DNA of 64,000 nt, taken from contig JAJNBJ010000021.1 of assembly GCA_021155965.1 (NCBI GenBank), forward strand, positions 1-64,000, read 5' to 3'. Below are positions 8,163 through 17,634 of the stretch, piece by piece; the stretch's first letter is position 1, and the number at the start of each line of letters is the position of its first letter. The notes below the pieces were generated by a model. It saw only the letters and a program-made list of their open reading frames with translations. It had not been told where the DNA came from and searched no databases. The DNA is from Flavipsychrobacter sp. (lineage in GTDB: Bacteria; Bacteroidota; Bacteroidia; Chitinophagales; Chitinophagaceae). The translations under genes were made by a program, and so were the position numbers.

Positions 8163-10187
8163 ATGGCATACCCTCAGGAGCAGTACAATTCTCCTGCACC
8201 TGGAACAAAGAAAACCAACTCATTTTCATACGGCCGACCTTTTTCCCAATTGAGAAACAAAGCCTATCTTAGACAAAAATTCGTCCTGAAAAATCAGTTT
8301 TATCCCCTAATTATTGCCTTATTGCTCTTTGTTTCACAAAAAACGGGAGCCCAGCTGGTTATTAATACATTAGCCGGCAATGGCACTGCTGCCTATAGCG
8401 GCGATACCGGGCCTGCAACTGCAGCACAGGTAAATACCCCTCATGGTATAGCGGTTGATGCTGCAGGCAATGTGTATTTTACAGATTGTAATAACCACCG
8501 TATACGAAAAATAGATACCTCAGGGGTAATTAAAACAGTAGCCGGAACAGGTGTGCCGGGATACAGCGGCGATGGCGGGCCTGCAACTGCTGCCGACCTC
8601 TACAATCCGCGGGGAATAGCGGTTGACGGCGCCGGTAATATATTTTTTTCCGATTATGTGAACCACCGTATACGTAAAGTTACCCCCGCAGGTATCATCA
8701 GCACGGTAGCAGGTACGGGTTTCTCAGGTTTTAGCGGAGATGGCGGGCCTGCAACTGCCGCACAACTGAAATATGCGTGGGGAATAGCGGTTGACGGAAC
8801 AGGGAACCTGTACATTGCCGACCAGAATAATTGCCGGGTGCGGAAAGTTAATTCTTCAGGCATCATATCTACTATAGCCGGGAATGGTATTTGCTTCATA
8901 GCAGGAGATGGCGGCCCTGCAACTGCTGCGGTTGTGCAATACCCGCTTGGGGTTGCCTGCGATGCTTCGGGCAATGTGTACCTGGCTGATTATGGCAACA
9001 ACCGTATCCGGAAAATAAATCCGGCAGGTATTATTTCTACAATAGCAGGTTCTCCTGTATTTGATTCTACTGGTGATGGAGGACCTGCTTCAGCAGCTAA
9101 ATTATATTATCCAATGGGCATTGCAGTTGACATTGCTAATAACATTTACATCTGTGATGTGAATAATTACCGTATCCGTAGAATAAGCGCTACCGATACG
9201 ATGAGCACTATTGCTGGCAATGGCAGTATGGGCTACAGCGGCGATGGTGGCCCACCCATCTATGCGCAGATAAACAGGGCAACAGGAGTTGCCATAGGTA
9301 ATAATGGAAAGATATACATTGCAGACAACGATAATCACCGCATACGTGTGTTAGAGCCCCCTGCAAATGCGCCAATATTTTTTATGGGAGAGCACCAGCT
9401 TGCATACGGTTGTGTAAACACATCCACAAACATAGATTCTTTTCTCGCAGTTTTTGATATTGATACCGGGCAAACCGAAACATGGAGTATCGCATCACTT
9501 CCTTCTAATGGAATACTTTCTGTTTCCTACACTACCATATCCACCGGGGACACGCTGTATCCGTCGGGACTTACATATACACCTATGGCGGGATTTTCCG
9601 GGATGGACGTTTTCGAGGTACGTGTTTTTGATGGCACATACGCGGATACGACAATGATACACTTCGCTGTTGTAGATACCCCCGATGCCGGGACTATAAC
9701 ACACCTTGACAGTATGTGCCCCGGTGAAACCTACTTTTTTTCCAGTACGATACCCGGTGGCACCTGGCTGACAGATAATGGCGCAATTGCCACTGTTTCT
9801 GCTGATGGGATGATCACTGCGGTTGCGTCCGGCACATGTAATATCAGCTATATTATAGCTAACCAATGCGGCGCTGACACCGTCATTATTCCTTTGCTGG
9901 TGCGAGCTGTAGGCTGCCCGGGTGTTGGTGTACCCCTTGCAAATATGAATTCAGGTATAGCAATTGCCCCCAATCCTAATAGCGGCAGAATAATGGTCTT
10001 GCTTTCATCTGCCGTGAGCGAAGATGCAGATTTTGTTATCACCAATACATTAGGAGAAAAAGTGAGAGAGTTCAATACACCAACAAATTCACGCACAGCT
10101 ATTGATCTGAATGCGCCACCCGGTATCTATTTTATCAGCGCAACCACGGCGCATGGCAAGTGGACAGGAAAAATAATTGTTCAATAA
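8163..10187 (+). CDS. NHL-repeat T9SS cargo protein
   Basis: A 674-residue exported protein. At least five NHL beta-propeller repeats span about residues 65-400, each with NHRIRKI-type and GDGGPATAA-type signatures (TDCNNHRIRKIDTSG, GYSGDGGPATAADLYNPRGIAV). A cadherin/Ig-like region follows, then one BIG2-like module (GGTWLTDNGAIATVSADG) and a type A T9SS sorting domain (IAIAPNPNSGRI through GIYFISATTAHGKWTGKIIVQ). The hydrophobic signal core lies unusually deep, at about residues 46-60. A TTG at 8250 would give a normal-length signal peptide, so the true start may be there. Function is unknown; NHL propellers usually bind proteins, RNA or glycans. Confidence 0.8.
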   Translation: MAYPQEQYNSPAPGTKKTNSFSYGRPFSQLRNKAYLRQKFVLKNQFYPLIIALLLFVSQKTGAQLVINTLAGNGTAAYSGDTGPATAAQVNTPHGIAVDAAGNVYFTDCNNHRIRKIDTSGVIKTVAGTGVPGYSGDGGPATAADLYNPRGIAVDGAGNIFFSDYVNHRIRKVTPAGIISTVAGTGFSGFSGDGGPATAAQLKYAWGIAVDGTGNLYIADQNNCRVRKVNSSGIISTIAGNGICFIAGDGGPATAAVVQYPLGVACDASGNVYLADYGNNRIRKINPAGIISTIAGSPVFDSTGDGGPASAAKLYYPMGIAVDIANNIYICDVNNYRIRRISATDTMSTIAGNGSMGYSGDGGPPIYAQINRATGVAIGNNGKIYIADNDNHRIRVLEPPANAPIFFMGEHQLAYGCVNTSTNIDSFLAVFDIDTGQTETWSIASLPSNGILSVSYTTISTGDTLYPSGLTYTPMAGFSGMDVFEVRVFDGTYADTTMIHFAVVDTPDAGTITHLDSMCPGETYFFSSTIPGGTWLTDNGAIATVSADGMITAVASGTCNISYIIANQCGADTVIIPLLVRAVGCPGVGVPLANMNSGIAIAPNPNSGRIMVLLSSAVSEDADFVITNTLGEKVREFNTPTNSRTAIDLNAPPGIYFISATTAHGKWTGKIIVQ

Positions 10188-10224
10188 CTTTGCTTCCGTA
10201 TTTTTAATCACTATTCAGATATAC

Positions 10225-11358
10225 ATGCAGGACCTTTTATCTTTTTTTGAACCGGTGCATTTTATAGATACGCCTGAAGCCGGGCAATATCACCCGCTGC
10301 AATGGGGCAGCCATATACAATGCGCATCGCAAAGCACTTTCGACTGGGATATTGCTGATATGGTGATAGTTGGCTGCGGCGAATGGCGCGGGGCAGACCG
10401 TAAAGCAAAATATAGCGATAGCCCCAATGCCATCAGGAAACAGTTGTACAGCCTTTACCACTGGCATAGCGGCATTAACATTGCCGATATGGGCAATATA
10501 GTGCAGGGCGCAACGCTGGGTGATACCAAAGCTGCGCTGCATGCAGTATTGCAGGAGATACACAATGCAGGGAAGATCGCAGTAGTGCTTGGTGGCTCGC
10601 ACGACCTCACACTGCAGCAGTATGAGGTCTTTAAACGCACAGAGCAAATGGCAACTGCTTCGGTTACCGATATGCTTATTGACCTTAATGATGCTGATGA
10701 AATAAACGCCACCAGCTTCCTGATGGAGATGCTTACAGGTACACCGAATTTCATTGCACATTACAGCCACATTGCATTCCAGAGTTATTATGCACAACCA
10801 CGTATGCTGGAGACGCTTGACAAGCTGCGTTTCGATTTCTTCAGGCTGGGCAAGGTGCGTGAACATATTGAAGATATGGAACCAGTGCTGCGCACAAGCA
10901 ACTTGTATAGCTTTGATATGTCGGCAGTGCGGTTTTCTGATGCACCTGCCAATGTCAACGGTTCGCCTAACGGGCTTTCCGGAGAAGATGCCTGTCAGCT
11001 TACCCGCTATGCAGGCATGAGCGATGCGCTTACTTCGTTTGGTATCTATGGCTACAACCATCTTGATGACACGCATGCCATGACCGCAAAGCTCATCTCT
11101 CAAATGCTTTGGTACTTTGTGGATGGCTACCTGGTGCGCAAGACAGAAGCACGACTCTCTGAGCGTGAGGAGTTTATTATGTTCAACGTGGCTTTCACGG
11201 ACAACGATACCACCTTCCTGAAAAGCAAACGCACCAACCGCTGGTGGATGAAACTGCCGGACCAATCGTTCGTGCCATGCTCATACAACGACTACCTCGT
11301 TGCCAGCAACGACCAGATACCTGAAAGGTGGCTAAGGGAGCAGGAACGATTATTGTAA
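10225..11358 (+). CDS. Arginase-fold (formimidoylglutamase-like) protein with altered metal site
   Basis: A 377-residue ureohydrolase-superfamily protein. GGSHDLT (residues 124-130) matches the first metal motif of arginase and formimidoylglutamase, and SFDMSAVRFSDAPA matches the C-terminal S-x-D-x-x-x-x-x-D-x-P region. The central Asp-x-His-x-Asp motif is missing: the aligned stretch reads MLIDLNDADE (150-159). Canonical members hydrolyse guanidino or formimino groups with two Mn ions; here at least one ligand set is changed, so catalysis is doubtful. Bacteroidota have a diverged branch of this family usually named formimidoylglutamase. No hut genes are nearby. The ATG at 10225 is preferred over the TTG at 10177, which overlaps the preceding gene. 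Confidence 0.7.
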   Translation: MQDLLSFFEPVHFIDTPEAGQYHPLQWGSHIQCASQSTFDWDIADMVIVGCGEWRGADRKAKYSDSPNAIRKQLYSLYHWHSGINIADMGNIVQGATLGDTKAALHAVLQEIHNAGKIAVVLGGSHDLTLQQYEVFKRTEQMATASVTDMLIDLNDADEINATSFLMEMLTGTPNFIAHYSHIAFQSYYAQPRMLETLDKLRFDFFRLGKVREHIEDMEPVLRTSNLYSFDMSAVRFSDAPANVNGSPNGLSGEDACQLTRYAGMSDALTSFGIYGYNHLDDTHAMTAKLISQMLWYFVDGYLVRKTEARLSEREEFIMFNVAFTDNDTTFLKSKRTNRWWMKLPDQSFVPCSYNDYLVASNDQIPERWLREQERLL

Positions 11359-11390
11359 TAAGATTTTCTGCATTGAATAAAATAAAAATT

Positions 11391-11576
11391 ATGAATGCTC
11401 CGGAAAAGGAAAAAGAGACAGCGAATAGAAGCAGCGTTTATGATGAGGCCACTCTGAACTCGTTCCGACAAACCAGCAAGGATTACTCCGCCGGTAAAAT
11501 GAAAGGATATTCTGTGACGGAATCTATGAAACGTGTAAGAAAGAAGATCAATAAAAATGCTGGACAAAAGCAATAA
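11391..11576 (+). CDS. Small helical protein upstream of hflX
   Basis: A 61-residue, highly charged protein (MNAPEKEKETANRSS..., SAGKMKGYSVTESMKRVRKKINKN) with a C-terminal half that looks like the helical tail of some antitoxins. No toxin partner is adjacent. The last 20 bases overlap the start of hflX in another frame, which suggests translational coupling. The function is unknown; the antitoxin likeness is weak. Confidence 0.5.
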   Translation: MNAPEKEKETANRSSVYDEATLNSFRQTSKDYSAGKMKGYSVTESMKRVRKKINKNAGQKQ

Positions 11577-12744
11577 AATAAAAAACGAGGAACAAGCTGT
11601 GCTTGTGGGGCTTGTATATAAAGAGCAGACCGAAACACAGGTAAATGAATACCTCGAAGAACTGGCATTTCTCGCCGAAACTGCGGGCGCTGTCACGTTG
11701 AAGTCCTTTATCCAGAAACTACCCCACCCCGATAGTAAAACATTTGTGGGTAAAGGAAAGCTTGCGGAGATAAAAGAATACGTAAAAGCAAAAGGGGCTA
11801 CACTTGTGATCTTTGATGATGAGCTCACCGGTTCGCAGATAGGCAATATTACGGATGAGGTAGGCGTTAAGGTAATAGACCGTAGCGACCTTATCCTGGA
11901 TATTTTCGCAAGCCGTGCTAAAACAGCACAAGCAAAAGTGCAGGTGGAACTGGCGCAATACCAATATATATTGCCGCGATTGAAGGGTATGTGGAAGCAC
12001 CTGGAGCGGCAGGGGGGCGGCATAGGCAGCAGGGGGCCGGGCGAAACGGAAATAGAGACCGACCGCCGTATAGTAAAAGATAAGATCTCGCTGCTGCGCA
12101 AAAGGCTTGGAGAGATAGACAAGCAGGCAATTACACAACGCAAAGAGCGTGGAGAATATATACGTGTTGCGCTTGTAGGTTATACGAACGTAGGCAAAAG
12201 CACATTGATGAATGTGCTGAGCAAGGCCGATGTTTTCTCAGAGAATAAACTCTTTGCCACATTGGATACCACTACCCGCAAAGTAGTTTATGAACAAACA
12301 CCCTTCCTGCTCAGCGATACGGTGGGGTTTATCCGAAAGCTGCCACACCATCTTGTGGAGAGTTTTAAAAGCACGCTTGATGAGGTGCGTGAGGCAGACT
12401 GCCTGCTGCACGTGGTGGATATTTCTCATCCCGGTTATGAAGACCAAATGGGGGTAGTGAATAAAACGCTACAAGAAATAGGTGCATTTGATAAACCCAT
12501 CATCACTATCTTCAACAAAATGGACCTGTACGAGCAGACCGTTTTTGATGAATGGCTGGAAAATGATGTAAAACAGGAAATGCTCAATCAGCTTGAAGTC
12601 CGCTGGCAGCAGCTTACTGCCAACTCTGCCATATTCGTATCTGCCACAAAACGTCAGAACCTTGATGGTCTGCGTCAGACCATTCTCAGCCGTGTAAAGA
12701 AGCTATACCAGGAGCGGTATCCGTACTTGACGAAGTTCTACTAG
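11557..12744 (+). CDS. hflX: GTPase HflX
   Basis: A 395-residue ribosome-associated GTPase of the Obg-HflX superfamily. An N-terminal HflX domain contains TFVGKGKLAEIKEY and the linker RGPGETEIETDRR (159-171). The G domain has P-loop GYTNVGKST (208-216), G3 DTVGF and G4 NKMD. HflX splits stalled 70S ribosomes during stress. Its start lies inside the end of the preceding 61-residue gene. A terminator follows at 12780-12811. Confidence 0.95.
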   Translation: MLDKSNKIKNEEQAVLVGLVYKEQTETQVNEYLEELAFLAETAGAVTLKSFIQKLPHPDSKTFVGKGKLAEIKEYVKAKGATLVIFDDELTGSQIGNITDEVGVKVIDRSDLILDIFASRAKTAQAKVQVELAQYQYILPRLKGMWKHLERQGGGIGSRGPGETEIETDRRIVKDKISLLRKRLGEIDKQAITQRKERGEYIRVALVGYTNVGKSTLMNVLSKADVFSENKLFATLDTTTRKVVYEQTPFLLSDTVGFIRKLPHHLVESFKSTLDEVREADCLLHVVDISHPGYEDQMGVVNKTLQEIGAFDKPIITIFNKMDLYEQTVFDEWLENDVKQEMLNQLEVRWQQLTANSAIFVSATKRQNLDGLRQTILSRVKKLYQERYPYLTKFY

Positions 12745-12779
12745 TAAACAGTACACACGAATTTGCACACAAGATTCCC

Positions 12780-12811
12780 GGCACTATCTATAGTGCCTGT
12801 TAATATTTTTT
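12780..12811 (+). terminator. hflX terminator
   Basis: GGCACTAT/ATAGTGCC (12780-12797) forms a perfect 8-base inverted repeat, followed by TGTTAATATTTTTTC. It separates hflX from the blaI-like operon. Confidence 0.75.
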
Positions 12812-12831
12812 CAAAAAAAATCAAAAAAATA

Positions 12832-12869
12832 TTTGGTAAACTAAAAATATAGTTCTACATTTGAACTAT
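12832..12869 (+). promoter_or_regulatory. Promoter with embedded operator of the blaI-like operon
   Basis: TTTG (12832-12835), 20 bases, then TACATTTG (12856-12863) make a Bacteroidota promoter. The -7 box lies inside a palindrome, ATAGTTC (12849-12855) and GAACTAT (12863-12869), and a further ATAGTT half-site lies at 12875-12880, just before the repressor ATG at 12883. BlaI-family repressors bind such short dyads over their own promoter, so autorepression is a natural reading. Boxes and dyad are seen; binding is inferred. Confidence 0.7.
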
Positions 12870-12882
12870 AAACATAGTTTTG

Positions 12883-13239
12883 ATGAAAAATTTAACGAGG
12901 GCAGAGGAACAGGTAATGAAGGTTTTGTGGAAGCTGGGCAATGGTTTGCTTATGGAAGTAGTTGATAGCATGCCTGCGCCGCAACCACATAAAAATACAG
13001 TTGCCACCATACTGAAAACACTGGTAGAAAAGGAATTCGTGCATATAGAACCAGTTGGGCGCATACACAGGTACCATCCCACGGTATCAAAAAATGAATA
13101 CACAAAATCCACACTTACTAATGTAGCTAAAGGATATTTTAAAGGGTCGTTCAGTGATGTGGTCTCATTTCTTGTTGATGAGAAAAAATTGTCGGTTGAA
13201 GACCTTGAATTATTAATGAAGCAATTAAAAAAGAAATAA
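12883..13239 (+). CDS. BlaI/MecI/CopY-family repressor
   Basis: A 118-residue winged-helix repressor (MKNLTRAEEQVMKVLWKLGNG..., recognition region HKNTVATILKTLVEKEFV, then HRYHPTVSKNEY and a dimerisation helix ending LMKQLKKK). BlaI-type proteins repress their operon until a BlaR1/MecR1 sensor protease triggers their cleavage. The gene is directly followed, one base after its stop, by an M56 BlaR1-type gene, the standard pairing. The ATG at 12883 is taken; a TTG one codon earlier is possible. The dyad over its promoter (12849-12869) is the likely operator. Confidence 0.9.
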   Translation: MKNLTRAEEQVMKVLWKLGNGLLMEVVDSMPAPQPHKNTVATILKTLVEKEFVHIEPVGRIHRYHPTVSKNEYTKSTLTNVAKGYFKGSFSDVVSFLVDEKKLSVEDLELLMKQLKKK

Positions 13240-13240
13240 C

Positions 13241-14722
13241 ATGAGTGCATTACTGCTGTTTTTAGTTAAGAACCTGGTTGTAAGCGGATTACTGTTTGCA
13301 TGGTATTGGTTTGGTTTGCGCAAAACAAAGCTATACCAGTATAACAGGGCATTCCTGCTATTTGCGCTATATGCGAGCATACAAGTACCCCTGCTGCATT
13401 TTCAATGGTTTGATATCAGCAGTATGCACCCTGCCATTAATGGCGATGCGCCGGTTTTTTTGCAGATAGTAACCGGGGAATATGATATACAGCCCGGAAG
13501 CTCCGCACCGGTTAGTTCATATAACCTGCAGTGGAACATTGTTTTATTGTGTGCAATGCTATTGGTTAGTGCGTTTCTTATAGTAAGGTTAGCGCTTAAT
13601 GTTATCCATGTAATAAGAGCAGTAAAGCACTCTTCCTCTTCTTACAAAGATGGTGTTTGCGTGGTGCATACAGACCAGGAAAGCGCCCCGTTCTCTTTTT
13701 TCAATTACCTGTTCTGGAATAATGCTATTGATATTAACACCCCTAACGGTGAACTGGTATTCAAACATGAGTTGGCACATATAAAACAGAGGCATAGCCT
13801 GGACAAACTGGTGAGCCAGGCGGTGAGCTGTATTCTTTGGATCAACCCATTTTACTGGCTTATCAGGAAAGAGCTGGAATTAACGCATGAGTTCATCGCA
13901 GATGAACAGGCCATAACCGGCAACGATACAGAAGCGTTTGCGAAAATGCTATTGACTACCCGCAATTACACTACCCTTTTATCTCCACAACACAGTTTTT
14001 TTTCTTCATCCATAAAAATGCGATTGACCATGTTACAAAAAACATACAAAACACGCTATGCCCGGCTGAGGCGCCTGGCCGTATTGCCTATTGTTGCAAT
14101 ACTTTTGATGACCTTTTCCGTTACAGCAGGCAGTAAACATGCGGCGGCACCTTCCGCAAAGAAAATAGTATTAGTTGTTGATCCCGGGCACGGAGGTAAT
14201 GACGTTGGGTGCAGCAATGACGCTTTAACTGAAAAGGCGCTTGTGCTCAAGATATCCAACCGCATAAAGGAGATGGGTGCAAACTACAATGTAGAGGTGC
14301 ATTTGACCAGGAATAACGACAATCATATAACACTTGCAGACAGGGTTGCTGCCGCCAATAAGATACATCCTGATGCTTTCATTTCTATTCATGTAGGCAA
14401 CGACAGGAATGTAGACGTACATGCTGGAGACTTTGGTATGGGTATAGCCATAGCTGATGGTAATATCCAAAAGGATAAGAGCATAGTTTTAGGTAAAAGC
14501 GTGTACACACAGATAGTACAGAGCGGCGGCGTGAGGAAGAACGATAAGGCATATAATACGGAAAAGGGTTTGTATGTATGCAAGAACAGTAAAGCACCTA
14601 GCATCCTGATAGAACTGGGCGATATAAAAAGCAAGTCGGATATGGCACGGCTGACCAACAATGCCCAACTGGATGAGCTATGCGAGGCTATTCTTAATGG
14701 CGTGGTATTGGCTCAAAAGTAA
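13241..14722 (+). CDS. BlaR1-type M56 sensor protease fused to N-acetylmuramoyl-L-alanine amidase
   Basis: A 493-residue fusion. The N-terminal part is an M56 membrane metalloprotease: membrane segments at about 5-25, 36-55 and 98-118, zinc motif HELAH (176-180), the downstream ELTHEFIADEQA region and a last membrane helix at about 278-296. Residues 308-493 form an Amidase_3 domain with all expected residues: His317 in VDPGHGG, Glu331 in LTEKALV, His384 in SIHVG and Glu459 in LIELGD. Classical BlaR1 carries a penicillin-binding sensor here. In this protein the extracytoplasmic domain would instead bind or cut peptidoglycan, so the sensed signal may be cell-wall fragments. Pairing with BlaI is seen; the signalling model is inferred. 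Confidence 0.85.
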   Translation: MSALLLFLVKNLVVSGLLFAWYWFGLRKTKLYQYNRAFLLFALYASIQVPLLHFQWFDISSMHPAINGDAPVFLQIVTGEYDIQPGSSAPVSSYNLQWNIVLLCAMLLVSAFLIVRLALNVIHVIRAVKHSSSSYKDGVCVVHTDQESAPFSFFNYLFWNNAIDINTPNGELVFKHELAHIKQRHSLDKLVSQAVSCILWINPFYWLIRKELELTHEFIADEQAITGNDTEAFAKMLLTTRNYTTLLSPQHSFFSSSIKMRLTMLQKTYKTRYARLRRLAVLPIVAILLMTFSVTAGSKHAAAPSAKKIVLVVDPGHGGNDVGCSNDALTEKALVLKISNRIKEMGANYNVEVHLTRNNDNHITLADRVAAANKIHPDAFISIHVGNDRNVDVHAGDFGMGIAIADGNIQKDKSIVLGKSVYTQIVQSGGVRKNDKAYNTEKGLYVCKNSKAPSILIELGDIKSKSDMARLTNNAQLDELCEAILNGVVLAQK

Positions 14723-14728
14723 GTGGCG

Positions 14729-16396
14729 CTAGTGCCCGCCATCAATACTACTGTCATAATCTATCCCCTGCCTGCGTAGTATTCCTTTTACACTCACCGC
14801 AAAAAATGCAAGGTAAGCGAAGCAGATAACTGCCATCCAATAGGAGTTGTGTATTCCTATGCTTGGCATATCAGCCAGCTTGCCTTGTATTGGCGGTATA
14901 ATAGCGCCGCCTAGTATCATCATGATGAGGAACGCAGAACCTTGCGAAGTGAATTTGCCCAGTCCTGCTATTGCCAGCACAAATATTGCCGGCCACATAA
15001 TACTGCAGAACAATCCGCCGCTGAGGAAGGCATAGATGGCTATCTTGCCTGTTGTGAAAATGCCTATCAACATAAATGCCATGCCCAGCAGCGAGAACAA
15101 CAAGAGTGTCTTTGCGGGTTTGTCCTGCCCCATGTAAAATGCAATAGCAAGTATTACCACGCAGGTAACATAGGAGGAAAGGGGAGTTATGTCGTTCTGC
15201 GCAATGGCATTTACACCTATTACTACGGCAAATGCAATAACGGGGACTATAAAGATCAGAATGCTTTTCAGTGTAGCCGATGGCTCGAATACTTTTATAG
15301 AGCCTGTCCACCTGCCTACCATAAGGCTGCCCCAGTACATGGATATGTAAGGCGCTACTTGTGAGGAGGACAACCCACCGAACGATGGTTCGGCAAGTAG
15401 TGCGCCCAGGTTGCTTTGTATGGTCACCTCCACACCCACATAGGTGAATATAGCCAGCATGCCCAACACTAGTTGGGGGTACTTCATAGCGCCCCAGCCA
15501 TCGCTCTTGCTCTTTGCCATAACTAAAGAGAGCAGCAATGAGCCTACAATAATAATGAGCCCTGCCAGCAGCCATTTGATGCGTGTGTTCTCAAGTTCCT
15601 GCTTCATAGCAGCATCTGTGGTATCAATAAGATAGCTGCGGAAGACCGGTATGAATATCGCAATGAGCAATGCAGTCATGACAAGTAGTGCCATCAGTGC
15701 TTTCGGAGATTTCTCGGTATGTGTTTCATATTGTCCTTTAGGTAGTTTTTTAGAAAAAAAGAACAATCCTGCGGCAATAATGAACAATGCGCCAACACAG
15801 GCATAGAGTATTGTTACCTTATCAAGCCCTAGTGAGTTTATCTGGTCGTCATTGGCCTTCGTGGTGCCGAACAATGCCAGCGCTACTACTATAGGCCCTA
15901 TTGCTGTGCCGAAAGAATTGATACCTCCGCCAAGGTTAATACGGTGTGCGCCGGTTTCAGGAGGGCCGAGCAATGCTGCAAATGGGTTGGCTGCTGTCTG
16001 TTGTAATGAAAAGCCAAGAGCCACTGCAAACAAGCCCATCAGCATGCCGGGGAATGTATTGGCGTTTACGGCAAGTATCATAATAATTGCGCCAATTGCA
16101 GAGAACAACAAACCATATACAATACTGTTACGGTAACCCCAACGCGCTATAACATCCTTGCCAAATACAGACGCTATAAAATACAGCGCAAGGGCACCGA
16201 GATAATAAGCAAGATAGAATGCAAAGTCTATGAGCTGCGACTGGAACTGATCGAGGTGGAAATAATGTTTGCAGAACGGGATGAATACACCATTGCCTGC
16301 GGCAATGAACCCCCAAAAGAAAAAAACCGTTACCAGTGTAGAAAGTGCCCCCCTGTTGTTGCCGGGTGCAGGCATAGCTCCATTGTTCTGCTCCAT
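14729..16396 (-). CDS. Sugar MFS permease, FucP/NagP-like
   Basis: A 555-residue polytopic membrane protein of the fucose/glucose-galactose permease branch of the major facilitator superfamily ([57 protein letters not shown]). These are proton-sugar symporters of the inner membrane. It is longer than the usual 410-440 residues because of a central segment (about 235-330) with extra hydrophobic helices. Substrate cannot be read from the sequence. It ends six bases from the convergent M56-amidase gene. No sugar catabolic gene is adjacent. Confidence 0.85.
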   Translation of the reverse strand: MEQNNGAMPAPGNNRGALSTLVTVFFFWGFIAAGNGVFIPFCKHYFHLDQFQSQLIDFAFYLAYYLGALALYFIASVFGKDVIARWGYRNSIVYGLLFSAIGAIIMILAVNANTFPGMLMGLFAVALGFSLQQTAANPFAALLGPPETGAHRINLGGGINSFGTAIGPIVVALALFGTTKANDDQINSLGLDKVTILYACVGALFIIAAGLFFFSKKLPKGQYETHTEKSPKALMALLVMTALLIAIFIPVFRSYLIDTTDAAMKQELENTRIKWLLAGLIIIVGSLLLSLVMAKSKSDGWGAMKYPQLVLGMLAIFTYVGVEVTIQSNLGALLAEPSFGGLSSSQVAPYISMYWGSLMVGRWTGSIKVFEPSATLKSILIFIVPVIAFAVVIGVNAIAQNDITPLSSYVTCVVILAIAFYMGQDKPAKTLLLFSLLGMAFMLIGIFTTGKIAIYAFLSGGLFCSIMWPAIFVLAIAGLGKFTSQGSAFLIMMILGGAIIPPIQGKLADMPSIGIHNSYWMAVICFAYLAFFAVSVKGILRRQGIDYDSSIDGGH

Positions 16397-16458
16397 GAAA
16401 AAATACTATTTGCAGTAAAATAGGCAGATATTCTGAAATAATAAAATAGCAGAGGCGG

Positions 16459-17634
16459 CTATTGGAATAACCTGTAGATATCTTTATAAAAAACTACTTT
16501 GCCATTTTCTGCCGTTGCAGGCATATACACCACAAAAACAGGTATTGGTTCCTGCAGCTTCTTTACAATAGGCTTTTGGCCTTTTACGCATGCTTCTAAA
16601 AATTCTTTGTTGAGGGTGTCATCCAGCAAGTTATTGCCAAGTTCTATTGGTTTTTCCAGGCGAATGCACCCATGGCTGAGGAACCGTGATTGCCTTGCGA
16701 AAGCTGTTTTGAAGTTGGTGTCGTGCATATAAACATCAAACGGATCGGTTAGGTTGAATTTGATGACGCCCAATGCATTATCGCAACCCGTGTATTGACG
16801 GAAGATATAAGGAAAGTTTGCGCCACTGTATCTCGACCAGCTTATACTACGATGGTCAACTACCTTTCCGCTTTTTGTTATCACCTGCATATTTTGACGT
16901 TCTATTGCTGATGGATTTTTTTTGAATTTGGGCAGCAGCTCTTTTGTGGCTATGCTTTGTGGCACATGCCAGTAGGGATAGAGTATTATCTCTTTGCAGT
17001 ACGCCGAAAACCGGGGCGTTCGCGTAGTGGGTTTGCCAACCACTACTTTCATACTCAATCGGGTGTTGCCTTCTGTATAGTAGCTTAATGTTGCAGATGG
17101 GATATTAACAACAATGAACTGTGAGAAATGGAAATGGTGCATCCACCGAAAAAGGTCAGACAACACCGCATCCGTTGGCTCCAGCGACGTGACCAGCGCA
17201 CAAAGCTCGGTGGCATTGCGCATGGCAACCAGTTTGTCAAGTATCTGTTCTTCATCATCTGCGGCATACTTAGGGGAAATTTGGTCATTAATTATCCACT
17301 TGCTCAGTTCTGCTCCACAGTAGAGATCTTTAGCGTAAGTAATAATGGCGTCCGCAAATAGTTTGCTGTCGGGTTCGGTTGCTACCAACAATTCACGATA
17401 ATGATATTTTTCCTTGTCAAGTCCATTGAATGAAGAACTGTAAGAATGAGCATGAATCCTTTTTGCAGTACCGAAAACTGTACCGGGTTGAAAAGCCAGT
17501 CAGGTTTGCCTTTCGTAAAGTCGGTTAACCAACGTAGGATTGTGCAATGTTGGTGCAGGCTCGGTAGCAAGTGCGTTCTTTTGAAACGCAAAAATTGTCA
17601 GCACAAATAGTAACAGGGTGCAGTTGCTTTTCAT
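16459..17634 (-). pseudogene. L,D-transpeptidase (YcbB-like) interrupted by an in-frame TGA
   Basis: Read as one frame from the ATG at 17634, the gene gives a signal peptide (MKSNCTLLLFVLTIFAFQ...), then NRLYERQT, a TGA stop at 17500-17502, and without any frame change LAFQPGTVFG, NGLDKEKYHYREL and a complete YkuD catalytic domain with YMHDTN and SHGCIRL (catalytic Cys). The N-terminal region matches YcbB-type transpeptidases, where a Trp normally stands near the stop, so a single TGG to TGA change explains the break. The downstream part alone could start only at a TTG (17391) and would lack a signal peptide. The ATG overlaps by one base the stop of the CoA-transferase gene. Recent inactivation or a sequence error are both possible. 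Confidence 0.75.

Noticed and set aside
10237-11265. 342-residue minus-strand frame opposite the arginase-fold gene
   Set aside because: The plus strand carries recognisable family motifs; the antisense frame is Cys/His-rich noise.
11391-11576. Toxin-antitoxin module next to hflX
   Set aside because: Only an antitoxin-like small protein is present; the overlapping partner is hflX, a GTPase, not a toxin.
17500-17502. TGA as selenocysteine in the L,D-transpeptidase, prompted by selD in the window
   Set aside because: selD pairs with mnmH for tRNA modification, no SECIS-like hairpin is evident, and the position fits Trp rather than Cys or Sec.
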